Positions 1-14,149 of a stretch of DNA of 64,000 bases are shown here, one piece after another; position 1 is the stretch's first letter, and each line of letters begins with the position of its first letter. Made by a program: the position numbers and the translations under genes. The DNA comes from Isoetes taiwanensis (taxonomy: Eukaryota; Streptophyta; Lycopodiopsida; Isoetales; Isoetaceae). The DNA is taken from contig JAJEKV010000097.1 of NCBI GenBank assembly GCA_021234155.1, forward strand, positions 1,612,001 to 1,676,000. The letters are read 5' to 3'. The notes beneath the pieces are model-generated. The model made no database searches. It was not told where the DNA came from and saw nothing but the letters and a program-made list of their open reading frames with translations.

Positions 1-1640
1 GGTCACGTGTGTTTTAGCGCTCGGAGCCTTGAGTGAGGTGAGGCGAGTGGGAGGGACCATGCTTCTTGTTTTGTGGACTTTGCAAAAGCTTTCGACCACG
101 GTGCAAGAGGAAAAAGTTGGTAGGTAGTTGGCCATGCAGGGGCTCCCTATGGATGCAGTTATTGTAAGAGTACGAGGTAGCGTGCTCGCCGGAAGAACCC
201 GATCATTACCAGCCGGCTTATTAGGTTAAACAGGAATTTGTCTATCTCCACCACCTCTTTGGGCTTTATTGGCTTGATTGGAAGCAACTACGCCAATGGA
301 AGGGCAGGCCTCTAGCTCTACACAGCGGAGTCATCCGGCAATCCTCCATCCTGAATGATGTAAAACCCTCTGGGCATGGGGCGCACCCTGGATGCTTACG
401 GACGCATTGCCTTGGGCGGCGAACATGCGTGTCAGCGGCCCAGAGCTAAAGGTGGTCCTCATAATCCTCCCTCGTCATCCCGACAACGTGGAGATGGTAG
501 AGGTCACACCCATTCTGAGTACACGGGGGTTGGATTCCAGATCTAGCGATATTGAGATACATCCATTAGCTGGAAGGCGTTAATACATAATACAAAACAA
601 TAGTCATGATTTTGTATATTTGGAGACCTAATCACATTTGTTAGAACCTTTGGTGGGCAGTTCTTACGTATAGGGTTGAGAGTGTAGAGACTGATGGTGT
701 CTTTAGCGACAGAGCGACTTAGGAAACAGAATTCGAAAACATTTTTTAGCAGACGCGGGGTCAAGCCCTGGAGTTCCATATCGGATCTTGTTGCGAGGCG
801 AGTTCATGCCCATGACATCGCGACCATCGATAGACACATTGTTTGTTTCCGAGGAAGATTAGCCCGGCATGGGTGACCTTTCGGCTCCGCCTTGGCTTGC
901 GTGGCGATAGGCGACACGCAGCGAGTCCCGGGGCTTCTTGGAAGATTAAAGGAGTCCGGTGTTTGGCCTTTTGGAGCGATGAAACGCCACATAGGTGCAT
1001 CCGGTGCACCACAGGCAGCCAGTAGGGATAGGGCGGGGGTACTTGGACTCTTGTTTCACAGGGGAAACTCACGGGACCACCATGCTCTGGAGCAGGGTAA
1101 AGATGGCGCACAAACAACACATAAACCCACCAGATTCCCGAGAGCCCACAGCTCTACCTGCGTTCTCAAGTGATTGCCAGAAAAGCGGAGATCACTCCCA
1201 GGCTCCCGTGTGAGAGCGAGGAGCCCCCTCCCGGCTTGGCAATTGTGAGTTAGAAGCCGCCTTGAGGCGAGCTGTGATGTGCCCATTGGGGATTGTTGAG
1301 ATAGCCATGCCTTCCCGGCCTATGGTGGTCGAGGGCCGCTCGTTCTCTTGAATGGGCTTGGTGCGCACGGGCTACTCAGGTGTGGTCGGGTTCCCGTCCT
1401 TGAGAAACCATCTCGAGGTTTTGGGATTACTTGTGGGACCATGGGGTAGGGGTGGGGGTTCGTATTGACTGTGTGTGGCCTACAGCAGATGTTCTTCGCG
1501 ATAGTTTTCCCTCGTAAGAGGTTTTTAATCGGGTAGTAGCGGGCTTCTTTGCACAGGTGTAATTTGGGTCCCCATAGGCGATTGGCCTCCATGAGACCCG
1601 ATAAAAGAACCTTCATTCCTTCCTTCCTTCCTTCTTAGAT
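1..1640 (+). mobile_element. LINE-A fragment A1 (RT to 3' end), degenerate
   Basis: Decayed non-LTR retrotransposon. The frame near 70-100 reads FVDFAKAFD, the RT palm-domain start. Near 385-560 it matches the post-RT segment of the fuller copy at 15.1-15.2 kb (LDAL..KVVLI, then VEVTP). At 820-850 it carries the C-terminal motif IDRHIV.F, and at 1040-1170 the segment LDSCF...HKQHINP. Stops and frameshifts are frequent. The 3' end is recognisable at 1500-1640: the TTTTCCCTCG start of the terminal block, GTCCCCATAGGCGATTGGCC, GATAAAA, then a (TTCC)n tail at about 1614-1636. The 5' side is cut by the window edge. Confidence 0.8.
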
Positions 1641-2065
1641 GAAGATAAATAGATAGAGCCATTTTTAGAATATATGTTTGATGGGGTTTGCTCTGAAATG
1701 AGCCAGATGGAAGGCATGCCAAGGGATAGGAAACAAGCGTCACGGTTATTACATAATCTAATAGGTTATGTATGTTCTATCATGACCACATATTCTTAGA
1801 AAATATCCGTGTACATGTTTAAGTTTGCTTGTGGGCGAAATTATGGTTGATCTGTTTGCTGGACGGTTGGGGGTTTAGTTCTTGGTGATGATGGCTAAGG
1901 CTTATGGTAGGATTACGTCTAGATGGCCATTTTATGGTACACCCTCATAGATACAATGGCTTATTGGTTGGGTTGGATGCTTTGTAGAATACTTTGTACA
2001 TAAAGCAAGTGCTATATATTGAGGATATGCATGTTGTTTTACTTCATATTTTTTGCAAATAAAAG

Positions 2066-2940
2066 AAAAAAAAAAGAATGTTTTTCGTCCTTGACCATGT
2101 TATGGGACCCGGAAGAGGCCGCCAACAAACTTGTGCTTGTCCGGGTTAAAAAGCCCCGCCCGAAGGGTTCGAGGGGAAAATGAAATATAATAAATGTTGT
2201 CAAAGCGTACCAAGTATACATCATCAATGAAAATAAATGTATATCTGATGTCACATGTAGCGGCGGTAGCTGGAAGCTGACCAACTCGACATAGCATCAG
2301 TTTGATCATATCTTTGGAACGCTTTGAAGGGTATGAGATTCATCCTCAATGACTCCCCATTTGGCAGCATTGACCGAGCATGTCTGGCATGGCTCACTAA
2401 TCCATCTGCCCAACTCGAATTCCGAAGATGGTGTGCTCTTGTCTGTGAATGGAGGCAATGAGTCATTTTCTTTTCATGGGTAAATAGGGTACGCTAGGTA
2501 GCATTGCGGGCTTTCGTTCTAATGTAGGATTTATGTGGCTTGTAGTGTGTTGTCTTGGCCTGTTCAAAGGGCAGCATTCAAAGCGTCTTTGAGGAAGCAA
2601 GTGTCAAAGATCTTGCCTCAAGCTATGGCGATACGCCTTTGTTGCACATGTATGCACGTACTCTCTGTGCATTCCATCTAACCAACCATTGAGCTCTCTT
2701 TTCCTTCCGGTAGGGCCTTGGCTATTTGTGGCTTCAATGCCATATTATAAGCTAGGTTAGGGGAAACCCGGCATCGTCCATATTGACCATCTTCTGAAAA
2801 TAGACAATGTGGCGATCAAGAGCTACCCTCTGAAGAGACAAGAATCTCGTCTCCTGCAGTAGAATTTGATATGGGGCTGTGGACTTCACCTCCCTAGTGC
2901 TCGTACCAAGAAGGTTTCTACACCTACAACAAGTCATTCA
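2066..2940 (-). mobile_element. LINE-A fragment A2 (C-terminal and 3' end)
   Basis: Read on the minus strand, 2937-2752 encodes a segment with STREVKSTAPYQILLQE and LDRHIVYFQK.VNMDD, the same post-RT domain as at 15.48-15.6 kb. The frame at 2466-2251 has the NGESLRM motif matching the end of copy A3. The 3' block follows at about 2180-2090, with GGGTCCCATAAC and a GGACGAAAAACATTC end running into a T-rich tail near 2080-2056. It is inverted relative to fragment A1, so the two are separate insertions or one rearranged copy. Confidence 0.75.
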
Positions 2941-5620
2941 AGTAGCGAGGGATACTACTGGGCCCCATGCTTCCACCTTGTATAAAGGGCCAGGGCTTCA
3001 CTAGGACTTTGAAGCGGTTTGGTGATAAGGATAATCCCATACTAACTCCTCTCTATGACTATTGTTTTGCATTTACATATAGTGCCTTCAACTTCGTCAT
3101 CACTTTCGTGGCCGGAAGTATGGATGTGTCCCGATTACATAAAAGTAGAAAACTCCACTCCCAAATATTTGTATATGGATACCACTTCCACATTACGCCC
3201 CTGTGGCGGAAGGTGGGGATCTCGGTGACATGAGGATGATATGAGAACCACTATAGTCTTACAGCGTTGTGTATATCGGTTGCTTGGCGGGGAATGTGTC
3301 GAGGCATCGGGATGTGGGTTGCGTGCCTGGCGGTTGGTAATAGCTAGGGGAGACCCACATCATCGGAAAAAACTCGTGTGAGGGTGTTGGGTTAACCGGT
3401 CAATGTGCAGACTATTAACAAATATTTAGTTGAGTGCGGCTGGGTGGTTTTGGTGTTTAGACATACCGAGGTTTGCCATAATAGATTGCGTTGAAGGCTG
3501 TGCGAGGCGTGTTGGATCTTTATATTGGTTATTTGCATCAATTGTATATACTAGATCAAGGTGGTTGTAGCGATTATTAGTCGATGGCGGGTTTATTGTT
3601 TGGGTTTGTTAGAGTTAAGTTGGCTATAAAATAGGTTGTTGAGTGCAGGGTTTAGCGAAAGGTATATAGCTAATCTTATGATAGGGTTTAGAATAGACAA
3701 AATATGCCTGGATATTTTTTGCTTATCTCATGCATCGCAAGCGGATTGTAGGAATTTAAGTATACAATGTTAAATAAGCATAGGGTATCTTTGTTTGCAA
3801 CATGTGTTTTAGTAGTTTTTAATGTTATTGGGTGAGTTCTCTGCATGCTTAAGTCTAGGGACATAGGCTGATGTACTTGGGCACATTAATATTAAGGTGG
3901 ATATTATGGTCTACAAATCTGGGCAGATGTCATTGATTTCTATCTTTTGGTAAAGTAGTTAAGTGATGATTGGAAAAGGAAAATAATGATTCGGGACATG
4001 TAAAATCACGAACATTCATGTTTGAGTTAAAATTAAACTTGTGATGGGGGCAGCCGATTATTAATGTTGTTGTTTTGGGCACATAGATGTCTATTTTTGA
4101 TGTTCGAGGGCTTAAGATATATGAGATGGGGAAACCAATGATATGGTTACCAAGGCGTGAAAGAGGCCGATATGTGGTGTTCCCATGACTTCGGGGACTT
4201 TGAAAATTCGTTAAAACAAGGCTGAGTATTTGCATGATCAGTTTGTTTCTAGTGTGCATGATATTCCAGCTAGTTTTCATGGCTTGCTTATCCATCTTAT
4301 CAGTCAAGGATAATGTTTTCAATTTCTGCCTGACTAAAACTTCGAATATCTATGTCTTGGAAGTGTTGAGAATCTGGCTTTGAGCCCTATGCATCATCGT
4401 ATCTTGACACCAAAAACTCTAAAATTTACACTCATTTTTCTTTTTGTTGGGCATGTAGCGTGTAACCTTACAATAGTGTCGGTGGTAGGGAAGTGGCGGG
4501 CATTACGGTGGCTCCATGTATAATCATTCTAGTGGTAGGAAGCGACAATAAAATGGCTCCATCAAAGCTTTTCACTCGATGTTAGCTCAAAGGTGGAATC
4601 GTCTTGTCGATGGATTGGTCTATCAAAAGGTCTTAAAACTCAACAAGGCATTCAAAAACATGAAAGGTTCGAAAAGTTCACTAAAGCGTGGAAATCAATG
4701 ATATAGTAAAAATATAAAAAGTAAGAACACGAAAGTGCGTAAAAGAAAAGCAAAGTTGGAAGGGGCAAATTGAAGTTTGTTTTGCAAAAGGCTAAATAAT
4801 ATCAAGTCAAAACCTAACTTTTGGATGTTGGTGATCATGAGTTTACATGGTATGGAAAACAAATTATGACACAAACATGTAAGACTAACTCTAATCTCTT
4901 GAATAGTGAAGAGATTATTAACAGTTGGTGTCAAAAAAATTTTGTTGTTCTTTTGGGTTTACATCATATATAAAAGGGACTCAATGTCACATAACTCAAA
5001 GGAAGCTGTTTTCTTCTGAGAAGATTTGAAACCTGCACTAAGGATATGTTGGGTAATGTTTGAAACACATATCAATCAAAAGCTAGCCATGTAGAAAGTG
5101 GTGCGAAGAAGTCTGAATATAGTCCTTAGGACCAAAATAGAGCACGGAAATGAAGATCTGGGAATAATGCAATTTTGGAAAAAGGGGTTCAAGAACCATG
5201 ATCCCATGTCATCATAAATATAGTAGATCTTTACATTATTATTTTGAATTCTTTAGAGGCAACAAAATACTATCATAAATCATATACATAATTTGTTTTC
5301 TTGTAGAATATTAATCATGCATAAAATAGTTTGTACTTTCAAATATGTATCTTCTCGTTTGCCTATGCACAATTTGTGAAGTCAACAAGAATATTATCAT
5401 AAATCAAATATAGATGGTTAAGTTTGCTTGCGGTAGAATATTAACCATACATAAAATAGTTTGCACAACTGGACTTCCGGATACTCTAAAATGATGTTTC
5501 TTTGGAATTTGTGTAATCAGCATTAGTTTAGGATTTCCTATAGTTTGGCGGAAGTTCAATTTAGATTTTTAAGTTGTATGGCTATATATTTGTTATTTTT
5601 TTCTACTAAGGTTTTCTCAA
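2941..5620. other. AT-rich stretch without recognisable genes
   Basis: No open frame here resembles a known family. The only structure seen is an imperfect direct repeat of about 80 bp (5260-5340 and 5383-5463) sharing TATCATAAATCA and GTAGAATATTAA with ATAAAATAGTTTG. It is probably old repeat debris. Confidence 0.4.
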
Positions 5621-5624
5621 AAAC

Positions 5625-5778
5625 ACAAAGAGGCGGGGTTTTTTAATCCCTAGTAAGAAAACATTTTCTGACTATCGCACCTACTCATTGGCATTTATTG
5701 CTACACATTGTATTGTGTCCACATAGACCAATTGGTCTCAGGGGCGTTAAAAACCAATTCAATTCAATTTAATTCCAT
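5625..5778 (+). mobile_element. solitary LINE-A 3' end with AATTC tail
   Basis: Only the last ~150 bp of LINE-A are recognisable. There is a GGTTTTCTC start, GGGGTTTTTTAATCCC, then TGTCCACATAGACCAATTGGTC, GGGGCGTTAAAAACC and an (AATTC)n-like tail at 5757-5775. The inner GACC-aatt-GGTC palindrome is perfect in this copy. It is either a very short 5'-truncated insertion or a SINE borrowing the LINE 3' end; no tRNA-like head was found upstream. Confidence 0.65.
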
Positions 5779-8700
5779 CTCGGGTATCAATTTTTCTAAT
5801 GAATTAACCACATGGGCAAAACAATATTGGAGTATTCCCCACCAGCGTGACAAATTTTGTAAATCATGCATGTTAGCCCAGCGACAAACATCATGTTCAT
5901 GATCACAACATGGTCTATAAAATTTGGGTGTGTATATGCATTTATCCTTTTCACGAGATGACACTAACAAAGCACCTTGAACAATGCGGTTTAGAAGGGG
6001 CCTGGGGGTACACACAATGTAGAAGTCTATATGACATGTGCGTGCATAGGGTCAAGAGAAATTATCCATTATGCGGGATTTTCCTACAAAAAATATCCCT
6101 TATGTTTCATATGCCCTACCATAATTCCTTCAAATATATCTGAAATTCAAGCAAAATATCCCCTCCCATACTTATGCAGTGTCAGTGCAAGATGCGATTT
6201 TGCCCAAAAATCCCCTACGGTACACTCACATGTTTTGTCTGGGTTTTAAAGGTGCACCCCTCAGGGTTTAGGCGTAGTGCAAATAATGTTGTTTGTTTTA
6301 TGGAAACTATATGGAACAAAATTTAGGCCTTTTCAACTACATCCCTTTTATGTTTATAGATGCGGATTGAAAATTTCCATCTTGAAATGCCCCGAAGAGC
6401 TTGGGTTTTGAGCGTCCAAGGGTGGTAGAAATGTTCATGAGGGGGCCTTGGGATTGCGGGTAAATTTGGTGAAAATCATTATAATAAATTCTTTGTTTCT
6501 TTCTCCGAAGCTTTCTCTTTTTAGGCTATAGGTCTTTTATTTTTTGTTCATCTAGTCTACTTATGGTGTTCATGGAGTCTTTAATAGATGATATATTTTA
6601 GTAGTCATTATAATAAATTCTTTGTTTCTTTCTAGAAGCTCTTTCTCAACATTCAACTATGAGTCTTTGTTCCCCTTAACCCATTGGTTATAAGTAAAGC
6701 GAATCTATCTATATTTTTTAGATTGTTTCTTATAGTGTTAAATGCATTTTTGTGTTTAGCTATAGGTTCAATGGATGTTAGGTCCATAGCGTTCCCATCA
6801 CTCGAGTTTTTGATTTTTGAAGCTTATCCTAAAATAAGAGAAAATTGATTATTTGTAAAAAAAATCTTCTATTACTTTCGGTTAGGTATTAGTACGGGAA
6901 CTTTGATCATTAATCGCCCTAGATTTACATTGGAAGAAAGGCCGAACCAAGAAATGGATTCATTCAACATGGTAAAGCAATAATTTCACTTTTTTTCAGT
7001 TCGCAAAATCCACAAAAAATATGCATCATAATAAATAGAAAGGATGGATGAGCGGATGAAATATGATGCAAAAGGGATGTAAAATGGCAATTAGTGAAGA
7101 TTCTCCCATTTCTAAATCTGGGAAAGGATGGTCATGTTTCATGGAGTTTATCGATGCATGTTACATTTGGATCTTTGGGTGTATCCAAAAGATAATAGAC
7201 ACAAAAAGAAATGTTATCGTATGTTTTTCTTGAAGATATTTTTGTTTATGTATGATTGGTTGTTTTTTTCCCATTCTGAATGATGCAAAATAACATGTTT
7301 GTGTAGAATGTTGCATGCTTGTTTTGTCATAGTTAAAATTATATAGAGCATATGTTTTCCGAATAGAACATATCAGCTTAAAATGGCATTAAACTTCTTC
7401 TATACATGTTTGCTCAATTCCATGCCTATATTGGTTTGCCCAAGCTTCTATTCTAATCGTGGCACATGCGACTATTTTTTGCAAAGCTCATATTTTAAAA
7501 GTAACCCATGAAAAGACACATAGGAAATCTATGGCCTTGTTGTTACTCTTGAAGGTTTAGCGATAGCATTCCATGGATGTGACTTTGCTCCTTCTTCCGT
7601 TTTGAGTGCATGTTCCAAAGGGGCATCGATAAATTTTTCTTAAAATATTTGCATGTAATTTATGGCTTTACATGCGAAAACTTGTTGTAGTATCAACATG
7701 TTTTTAAGGCATCAATTCACTCAAAAGTTTGTGAAGTTTGATAACAATGTGTGCTTCCTCAAAGGTAACACCTGGATCTAATTTTATGTTTATGGGTTTT
7801 GTTGCATTTTGTTAAGGTCAACTAAAATGTGTGCAAACTTTTAGACAAGTAACTCTTTTATAAAAATAGAGCAAATGATTGAAAGCAAAATCTATTAACC
7901 ATAGCATACTAGGATAATCTCTAAGCTATTGATAAATGCGATACCGGTAGCATGTCGCATGCCTTCGTTTAATGAAACTTTGTTATTTCATTTATGTATT
8001 TCATAGTCAAATAGTTTGTTTGGTGCTTCAAGTCATATTTTTAAAAGAAGGGATGTGAGATGGTTAAGTAGCATATTGCCTGTTGCGGCAGGCGAGAGTC
8101 TGGTGAGAGGTCAATGCACTCTTCAGCCATAGTGGCAAACAAGCTTGGCTCTCTATAATAAACTTGGCTCTCTATTACGATAGCCCTAGTCTTAGCGGCA
8201 AAAAATGCATGTTTGCAATTGTTAACACAAAGAACCTTTATTCCAATTGCTTGAGTGTGCCCAATAAAAGAGAGCCTTTTTAAAATAATAAGTCTCACAT
8301 TGTATTTTTGCGCAAACAAATTTTGTTTTGTCTTTTGTGCAATTTATTATTGAAATGTTTGTTTGCCCTCGGCTTGCAAGGAAGTTTATTGCAAGATTTG
8401 TAGAGCATGATCGTTATTTTAGTTCTTCTCTACAATGTTTTACGGTTGCACAATATCTATCAAAGTTTTTGCCTTCTTGTGAATTTAGCCATTGCTCAAT
8501 GCCAATATGGCAAATCTATTTTTAATGGGGAAATTAAATCTGCTTGTTGTAGTTTCAAGTTTGGGGCTCTACTAATTGACTTGTTGACCACTTCAATCCG
8601 CATTTTGAGGTTGGATTTCTAGTATGTTCTATGGTTTGATATAGTCCTTCCTAGAATGATTTAAAGAGCACACATCTTCTTACCATAAAATCCTGGCAAT

Positions 8701-10320
8701 AAAGTCCCTAGCAAAATATATTTGTTGGTAATAATTACATAACTTGATGCACTTTCGAACCAAATGGTCACCAGATATTTGATTGTTTTATTAATCAAAG
8801 TATATCATTGATAGTCCGTTTGGCTTAAAGAATTAATTATATATGGGCTTTGTATGCCATCCTAATATAATTTCAAGACGAAGACTTACTTCGACTAAGA
8901 TATATAATCGAACAAATTATTTTCTTAAAATGGCGACTTTCAGTTTAAATATCCACCATATATAAAATATGAATGATCTATAAAAGTAGCAATATAGGAT
9001 CAAAAGCAATCATCACAATCTGAACATTTTTAACATTTTACCCCCGCAAAATCCATTCGAGAGATTATACAAGTGATCCTAAAATTGAGAATATTTAGAA
9101 AATTTAGATAATCTTCAACTCTAGATTTTCTAACAAAGCCCGATCGCGTGTCCATAGTGATTCAGTTGCCACCACAAATATTTAATATAATGAAAAACAA
9201 AAGTGTTGCTTGGTCCCTATATGAAAAATAAAATAAGGCCAACAATCATAATCCCGTGACGTCAAACCTAAATACCTAATAAATCTTACCTTGTTAAAGC
9301 CTAACCGATGTGCTTCTTACTTTAAAGTTATAGTTTTCTTTGTGACAAATCATTTCATTGTTCATGACATGTAATTCCATGCAACAAGGATGAAATAAAA
9401 TCCCATTGATCTTTTCCCGAATTGGCCAACCAAATACCATTATTATAATTAATAATATACTACGAAATGAACCACCACACCACCAGCATTAAACATTCAA
9501 AAAAAAAAGGGGAAGGGGAATCGTGACAAATTGACAACGAACTGCTGGCTAAGCTTCTTTCCAATTCCGTCTGATCCCGCTCTTTAGTCTGCGGCTAGAG
9601 TCCAGACTCGAGACCATACCAATGGAAAATCCAAAGAATCCAGACGAGAAGAATGATGTGTCTCTCAAGTTTCGCCCAAACTCCCGACTGTGAACTTGGA
9701 AGATCCAACAAACTTCAGTCAGTCAGGAACGGACTCGAACCTCGGTCTTTGTGAACCTTGATCGGGACTTTGGGAAAGCGTGAAAATATATGCACCTTGT
9801 CTATAATTAAGTCATTGTACATTGCTCTCACCATTCTTCTTCTTGCTCTATATGATGTCTTACAAACTCTAAACAAATTGCCGTTAGAAGGTGTGCCATA
9901 AAACCATTCTAAAAGGCAAATCCATTTCGATTCTTCACAATACCCACTATTGCTTTTAGCACATCTCTGAATTTTTATTATGACAAGCCGAGAGCAAAAG
10001 CACGTAATAGAAATCGCGCCATTCTTTTGCCATTCATGATGGTCAACCTGCGCTTTTGCTTCTTCAAGCGATCCGGGCCAAGATCAGGGCCCAACACCGC
10101 ACGTTAGTCCATAAAATTGCCCAATGGGCTTCCAGAGGATCCTTAATAGTCGTTTGTCAATTATTTGCATTGCAAATAAATTTTTTTTTTAATCCACTTT
10201 TTTTCCACTTTTTTTCCAATGGGCCGATTCTAGAAGGCATTGGGAATAGAAGATGATTGCCTAAACTTGTTTTTCACGGATATTAAAAAAAGATATTGTA
10301 TTAGTTTTATTTCATGTATT
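5779..10320. other. AT-rich intergenic stretch
   Basis: No protein family recognised. A perfect 29-bp direct repeat occurs at 6476-6504 and 6605-6633. A 19-bp unit (CTTGGCTCTCTAT...) is tandemly repeated near 8143-8175. A T-rich doublet (CCACTTTTTTTC twice) lies near 10194-10218. Short frames in this interval have no coding character. Confidence 0.4.
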
Positions 10321-10529
10321 ATCTCCTTTTTTTGTTACCAATTCTTTTTGGTACAGGATGGTAAGACTCAAAAAGATCCTCGATAGCAAGATATATTCAA
10401 AGCTTTTCCAGTCTCAAAAGCAAGCGAGAAAAAGCAAGAAGCGGTAAATTCCAACAATGTTGACATTGAAGCATCTAATGAAGCCTTAGATCTTAATCAC
10501 GAGAACCGGACATAGATGAGGAAGATCAT

Positions 10530-10930
10530 ATTGATGAATTTCAAAGAGTGTGATGGAACTACCGATAAAGAGAAGTTTAAAAAGAGTTTGGAAACCAAGT
10601 TGGGCTAGTCCATATCCATGGAATTGTTGTGTTGGAATTCCTTCTAATCAAAGGATTAAATGTAAATGGTGCGTAAATTCAAGATGGGCACACCTTTTTA
10701 AAAGGGAAGTTCTTCTTCTATACAAAGGGAAGCTTTCATGATAAGTCAAAGGTTCATAAGCTTTGCTACCTTATGCATGGAAACTAAGAAGAAGCCATCA
10801 ACTTCCCTTATTCCAAAACATGTTGTGCTTATGTATGAACATGAAAAGGCTCATATCATTTCTGTAATAAAATGTGCATATAAAGTTGCATCACAAATGC
10901 AATCTTTGAAGGAATATGCCCATAAATGAC
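10530..10930 (+). pseudogene. hAT-like transposase, N-terminal zinc-finger part
   Basis: Across two frames this reads IKCKWC followed, about 40 residues on, by HDKSKVHKLC. The C-x2-C ... H-x5-H pattern is that of the BED/TTF-type zinc finger at the N-terminus of hAT-related (DUF4371) transposases. The next frame continues KPSTSLIPKHVVLM.EHEKAHIISVIKCAYKVAS, which fits the segment following that finger in the family. A frameshift separates the finger's two halves, and a stop follows AHK at 10929. The downstream part of the same family appears at 16.4-16.9 kb, beyond the inserted LINE-A copy. Assignment rests on motif order only. Confidence 0.6.
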
Positions 10931-12899
10931 GAACTCATCATATACAAATCTTATGGCGGGTACATCAATTTGATTTATGTTTAATTTATATCGTCTTTTT
11001 ACATAGATTAGTTTATGTTTTTTCTTTTTTTCGGCGGTTTGCTCTTTTGGATTACGGATTAGGGCTTCACATATTCCCTTGGCTTGCCCTAATTTGTTGG
11101 TCGATTTGATTCAAGTTACGTTTTGGTACCCATGGACACTCTCAGGGACATCCCCAACCCAACTTCGAGAACCCAGGACCCGGACCCGGACTTCGGGACC
11201 ACGGCTGGGAGACATGCCCACTTGGGAGGGCATACAGCCCACCCCACAAGAGACCTAGACCTAGCAACGAATAAGGGAGAGCCTCTTCCATGAAGAAGGA
11301 GGCTCGTGCAAAGGCTCGAACAGCAAGCTCACTCAAACAAAGAACACGGTCAGCAGACCCGGCTTTGCGGACCCTGGGAACACGATTCCACACAAGGGTG
11401 GCACACCACCATGCCATGAGGTGGGAGACAACACAGGCAATGGTTGAGGATCACACCACTCAGATCTCACACCCACGGCGAGAGAGCAACAAGCCTCAGT
11501 CCCCTGTGTGCTTAAAAGCAAACCCCTATAGTAAAACCTTGGTTCTGCGTGGCATTGAGACCCAAGTGCAATAATTGCTTGACAAAGATTCGCTGTTGCA
11601 ATTTGAAAGGGAGCAGATAAACAGATTCTTCGCCTCAGGGCACAAATAGACACCATGTCTACCGGAGATGAAGTTATAATAAAGGACAAGGAGAGAATTG
11701 AGCGGGAGATGGTCAGATATCTCCCGTCTTCGTCGAACATTAGAATGTCATTGCCCACTCGAGGGGCATTTGGATAACAACTAACAAAAGCCGGTTGCTA
11801 TATGAGGCCCTTGAAGCGAGGTCAGCACAATGGAATCCCTTAACATCGACGAATGATGTGGTTGCCTTTAGGATACAAGAAGTTGGAACAGCGTTCCCTT
11901 GTTCAAAAGCAAGAGGCACACGAGGCTCTGAGCACAATCCAGCAGGGGAAGGACTCCCATGCCAATGCGAGGCCTTGCAAAATTGTGTATCTGAGTTGGA
12001 GCGGTAGAAACAATTCCAGCAGGAGCTGAGCTCTCGGCCCGGAGGCGGAGGCAATCCCGGGCACCTCGGTACCCACCCATGCTCAAGCACCCATGCGCAG
12101 TGTTCCGGTCTGGCGGGCACCACGGCGCCCCTACTTCACCTTTCCCCTCCCCACTAAGGGACTCTCACGATTTGCTGGACCTTGGGACAGCGCCTTCAAA
12201 TCCGCAGGGCGGACGGCCCGATTTTGTCTTTGTCCAAGCGTTGATCCGCAGGCAAGGCTTAGTGAGCAGAGACGGAAGGTCATAATTTGGTGATCAAGCT
12301 TTCTTAGGAAGAAAAGGGAGAGAATCTCATTCAGGCTCAGTCTGAGGATCATCAATGCGTATGACGTGCTGAAGCTTTGTACATTGCTTTCGGGCAGTAG
12401 TCATGGTGCTTTCGGCGTTACGCCACAACCCGTATTGTCATATTCACGATGCTGAATATGCAAGTCACGGGGATGCCATCACTAGCACTAGGGCAAGCAA
12501 TTGAAGGGAACATCCTTATATGTGGACCCAGGACCTCACCTCAGCCAAGAATAGAGTCCTGGTGCATGAGCTCACCAAGGTTCGAGGCATCCTGTCAAGG
12601 AGGAGTCAGCGGGACTAGTTGAGGCAAGATGCACATTTTCCGCCAATCGAATGTTCTTTGCTGCACCCTCCCGGCCATTCAGGCCGCAGCCCCAACCTCC
12701 CTCTGATCATGCTCCTCCACCGATACGGGCCCAGCCCCACCTGCACGCATCAAGCCACTACTCCTCGGTCATATGCCACCCCAACTCCCTGTTGCTTCTC
12801 ACTCACCCCAACCCCTATCGCTTCTCACTCTGTCCATGACTGGATGCGCTCCGCTTCCCACTCTTCAACTCTCAATGCTGCGATGCCTGCTACTAACAA

Positions 12900-13720
12900 A
12901 TAGGGAATGTGCCTTGGGTGGTCTTACGAATTGTCGAGGTTTCCCATGGCGGTAGTCTCAACTCGTTGCTGCGGATATGGATCTCATCTTCCTCATGGAG
13001 ACATGGGAGACGCAGGACCACCGGCTACCCGATCTTCTAGGCTATCGACATTTCTCGCTTCAATAGGCTGCACATGCAAGAGGGAACATGGAGGTTGGGC
13101 TTTGTTATTACCAGGGAGTCTTTGGCACGGTCGGTCTTCACCTGCACAAGATTGACATACAACCGGGTACTTATTAGGGTCTTGAGTGCGAGAATTGTAG
13201 TGGCAACCCTCTCTCTTCTTGGTTTTGCTTGCTACTTTCCACATGCGTAAAGCAACTTTTACCATGCCCACTCAGATGTGGGCAGACTAGCTCCATATGT
13301 CGATCTATATGATGACATACAACAACATAAACGGGCCATTGGGTAGTGTGGGTACTCCTTGGGGACTTCAATGCACCCGGAGTAGAGCAGCCCATGAGAC
13401 TTGATCCTTTGGCTCGGGGATGTGTTATAGCTTGGCCAGCCCGGAGGCGTGTGGCCCACGAACATGGGATGATAATGGTCAGTTACCAGCTTTGGCAAAG
13501 GTTTGCTTCTACTATGTGGTGTCTTTGACTTGGTAATTTGTAATGGCTCGGCATGGCGTTCCTCCCCGTAAGTGCACTGCCGGACAAGAGAGAATCGGGT
13601 GGAGGATCTAGTATGGTGGACTATCTATTAGTCGGCAGGCAGATGTACATTTGATCAACCACTTTCGGGTAGGCACGCATGCGGTAGAGATGAGAGCCCG
13701 ACTGCATCACCTTCCACTTT
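12900..13720 (+). pseudogene. LINE-A endonuclease (EEP) domain remnant
   Basis: The region is collinear with the endonuclease of copy A4 at 44.64-45.4 kb. Visible pieces are HLPHGDMG (corresponding to IFLMETW, frame-shifted), LYDDIQQHKRAIG, LLGDFNAPGVEQPMRLDP near 13349-13400, and GGSSMVDYLLVGRQ near 13600. In this family the endonuclease nicks target DNA for target-primed reverse transcription. The GDFNA motif is the family's metal-site segment. At least four frame changes make it non-functional. Confidence 0.65.
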
Positions 13721-14149
13721 ACCTGCGGTTGGATTGGCGGTGCTACTAGAACCCTTCTATGGCGACTCCTGTGCTTACCTCACTTGGCGATTGGATTATG
13801 AGCAGGCAAAGGATTATGCTGATATGCTCATAGATGACCTTCAGAATTTTGCGGGCCCCACGCTTAGAGCAAAAACGGGCCACTGATTGAGCTACTTGGT
13901 TCTCGTCAGCAAAAAGATGTTTTGGGATAGCATGCCCGAGAAGTATCATGTGGACCGCAACATTCCAGCGTAATCGGTGGTTTGATTCCTGAGTGTAAGG
14001 AATACAAATGCGGCTCGCGGGGCCGCGATCCTGCAATGCGCCCACATGCCACCACACAAAGATCGCGTGCTTTTGAAGGCAAAGAAATCTCAAAGATATT
14101 GCACGTCATCAAAGGGAAATGTTTTACATGTTGGAAAGCCATCCTAGAA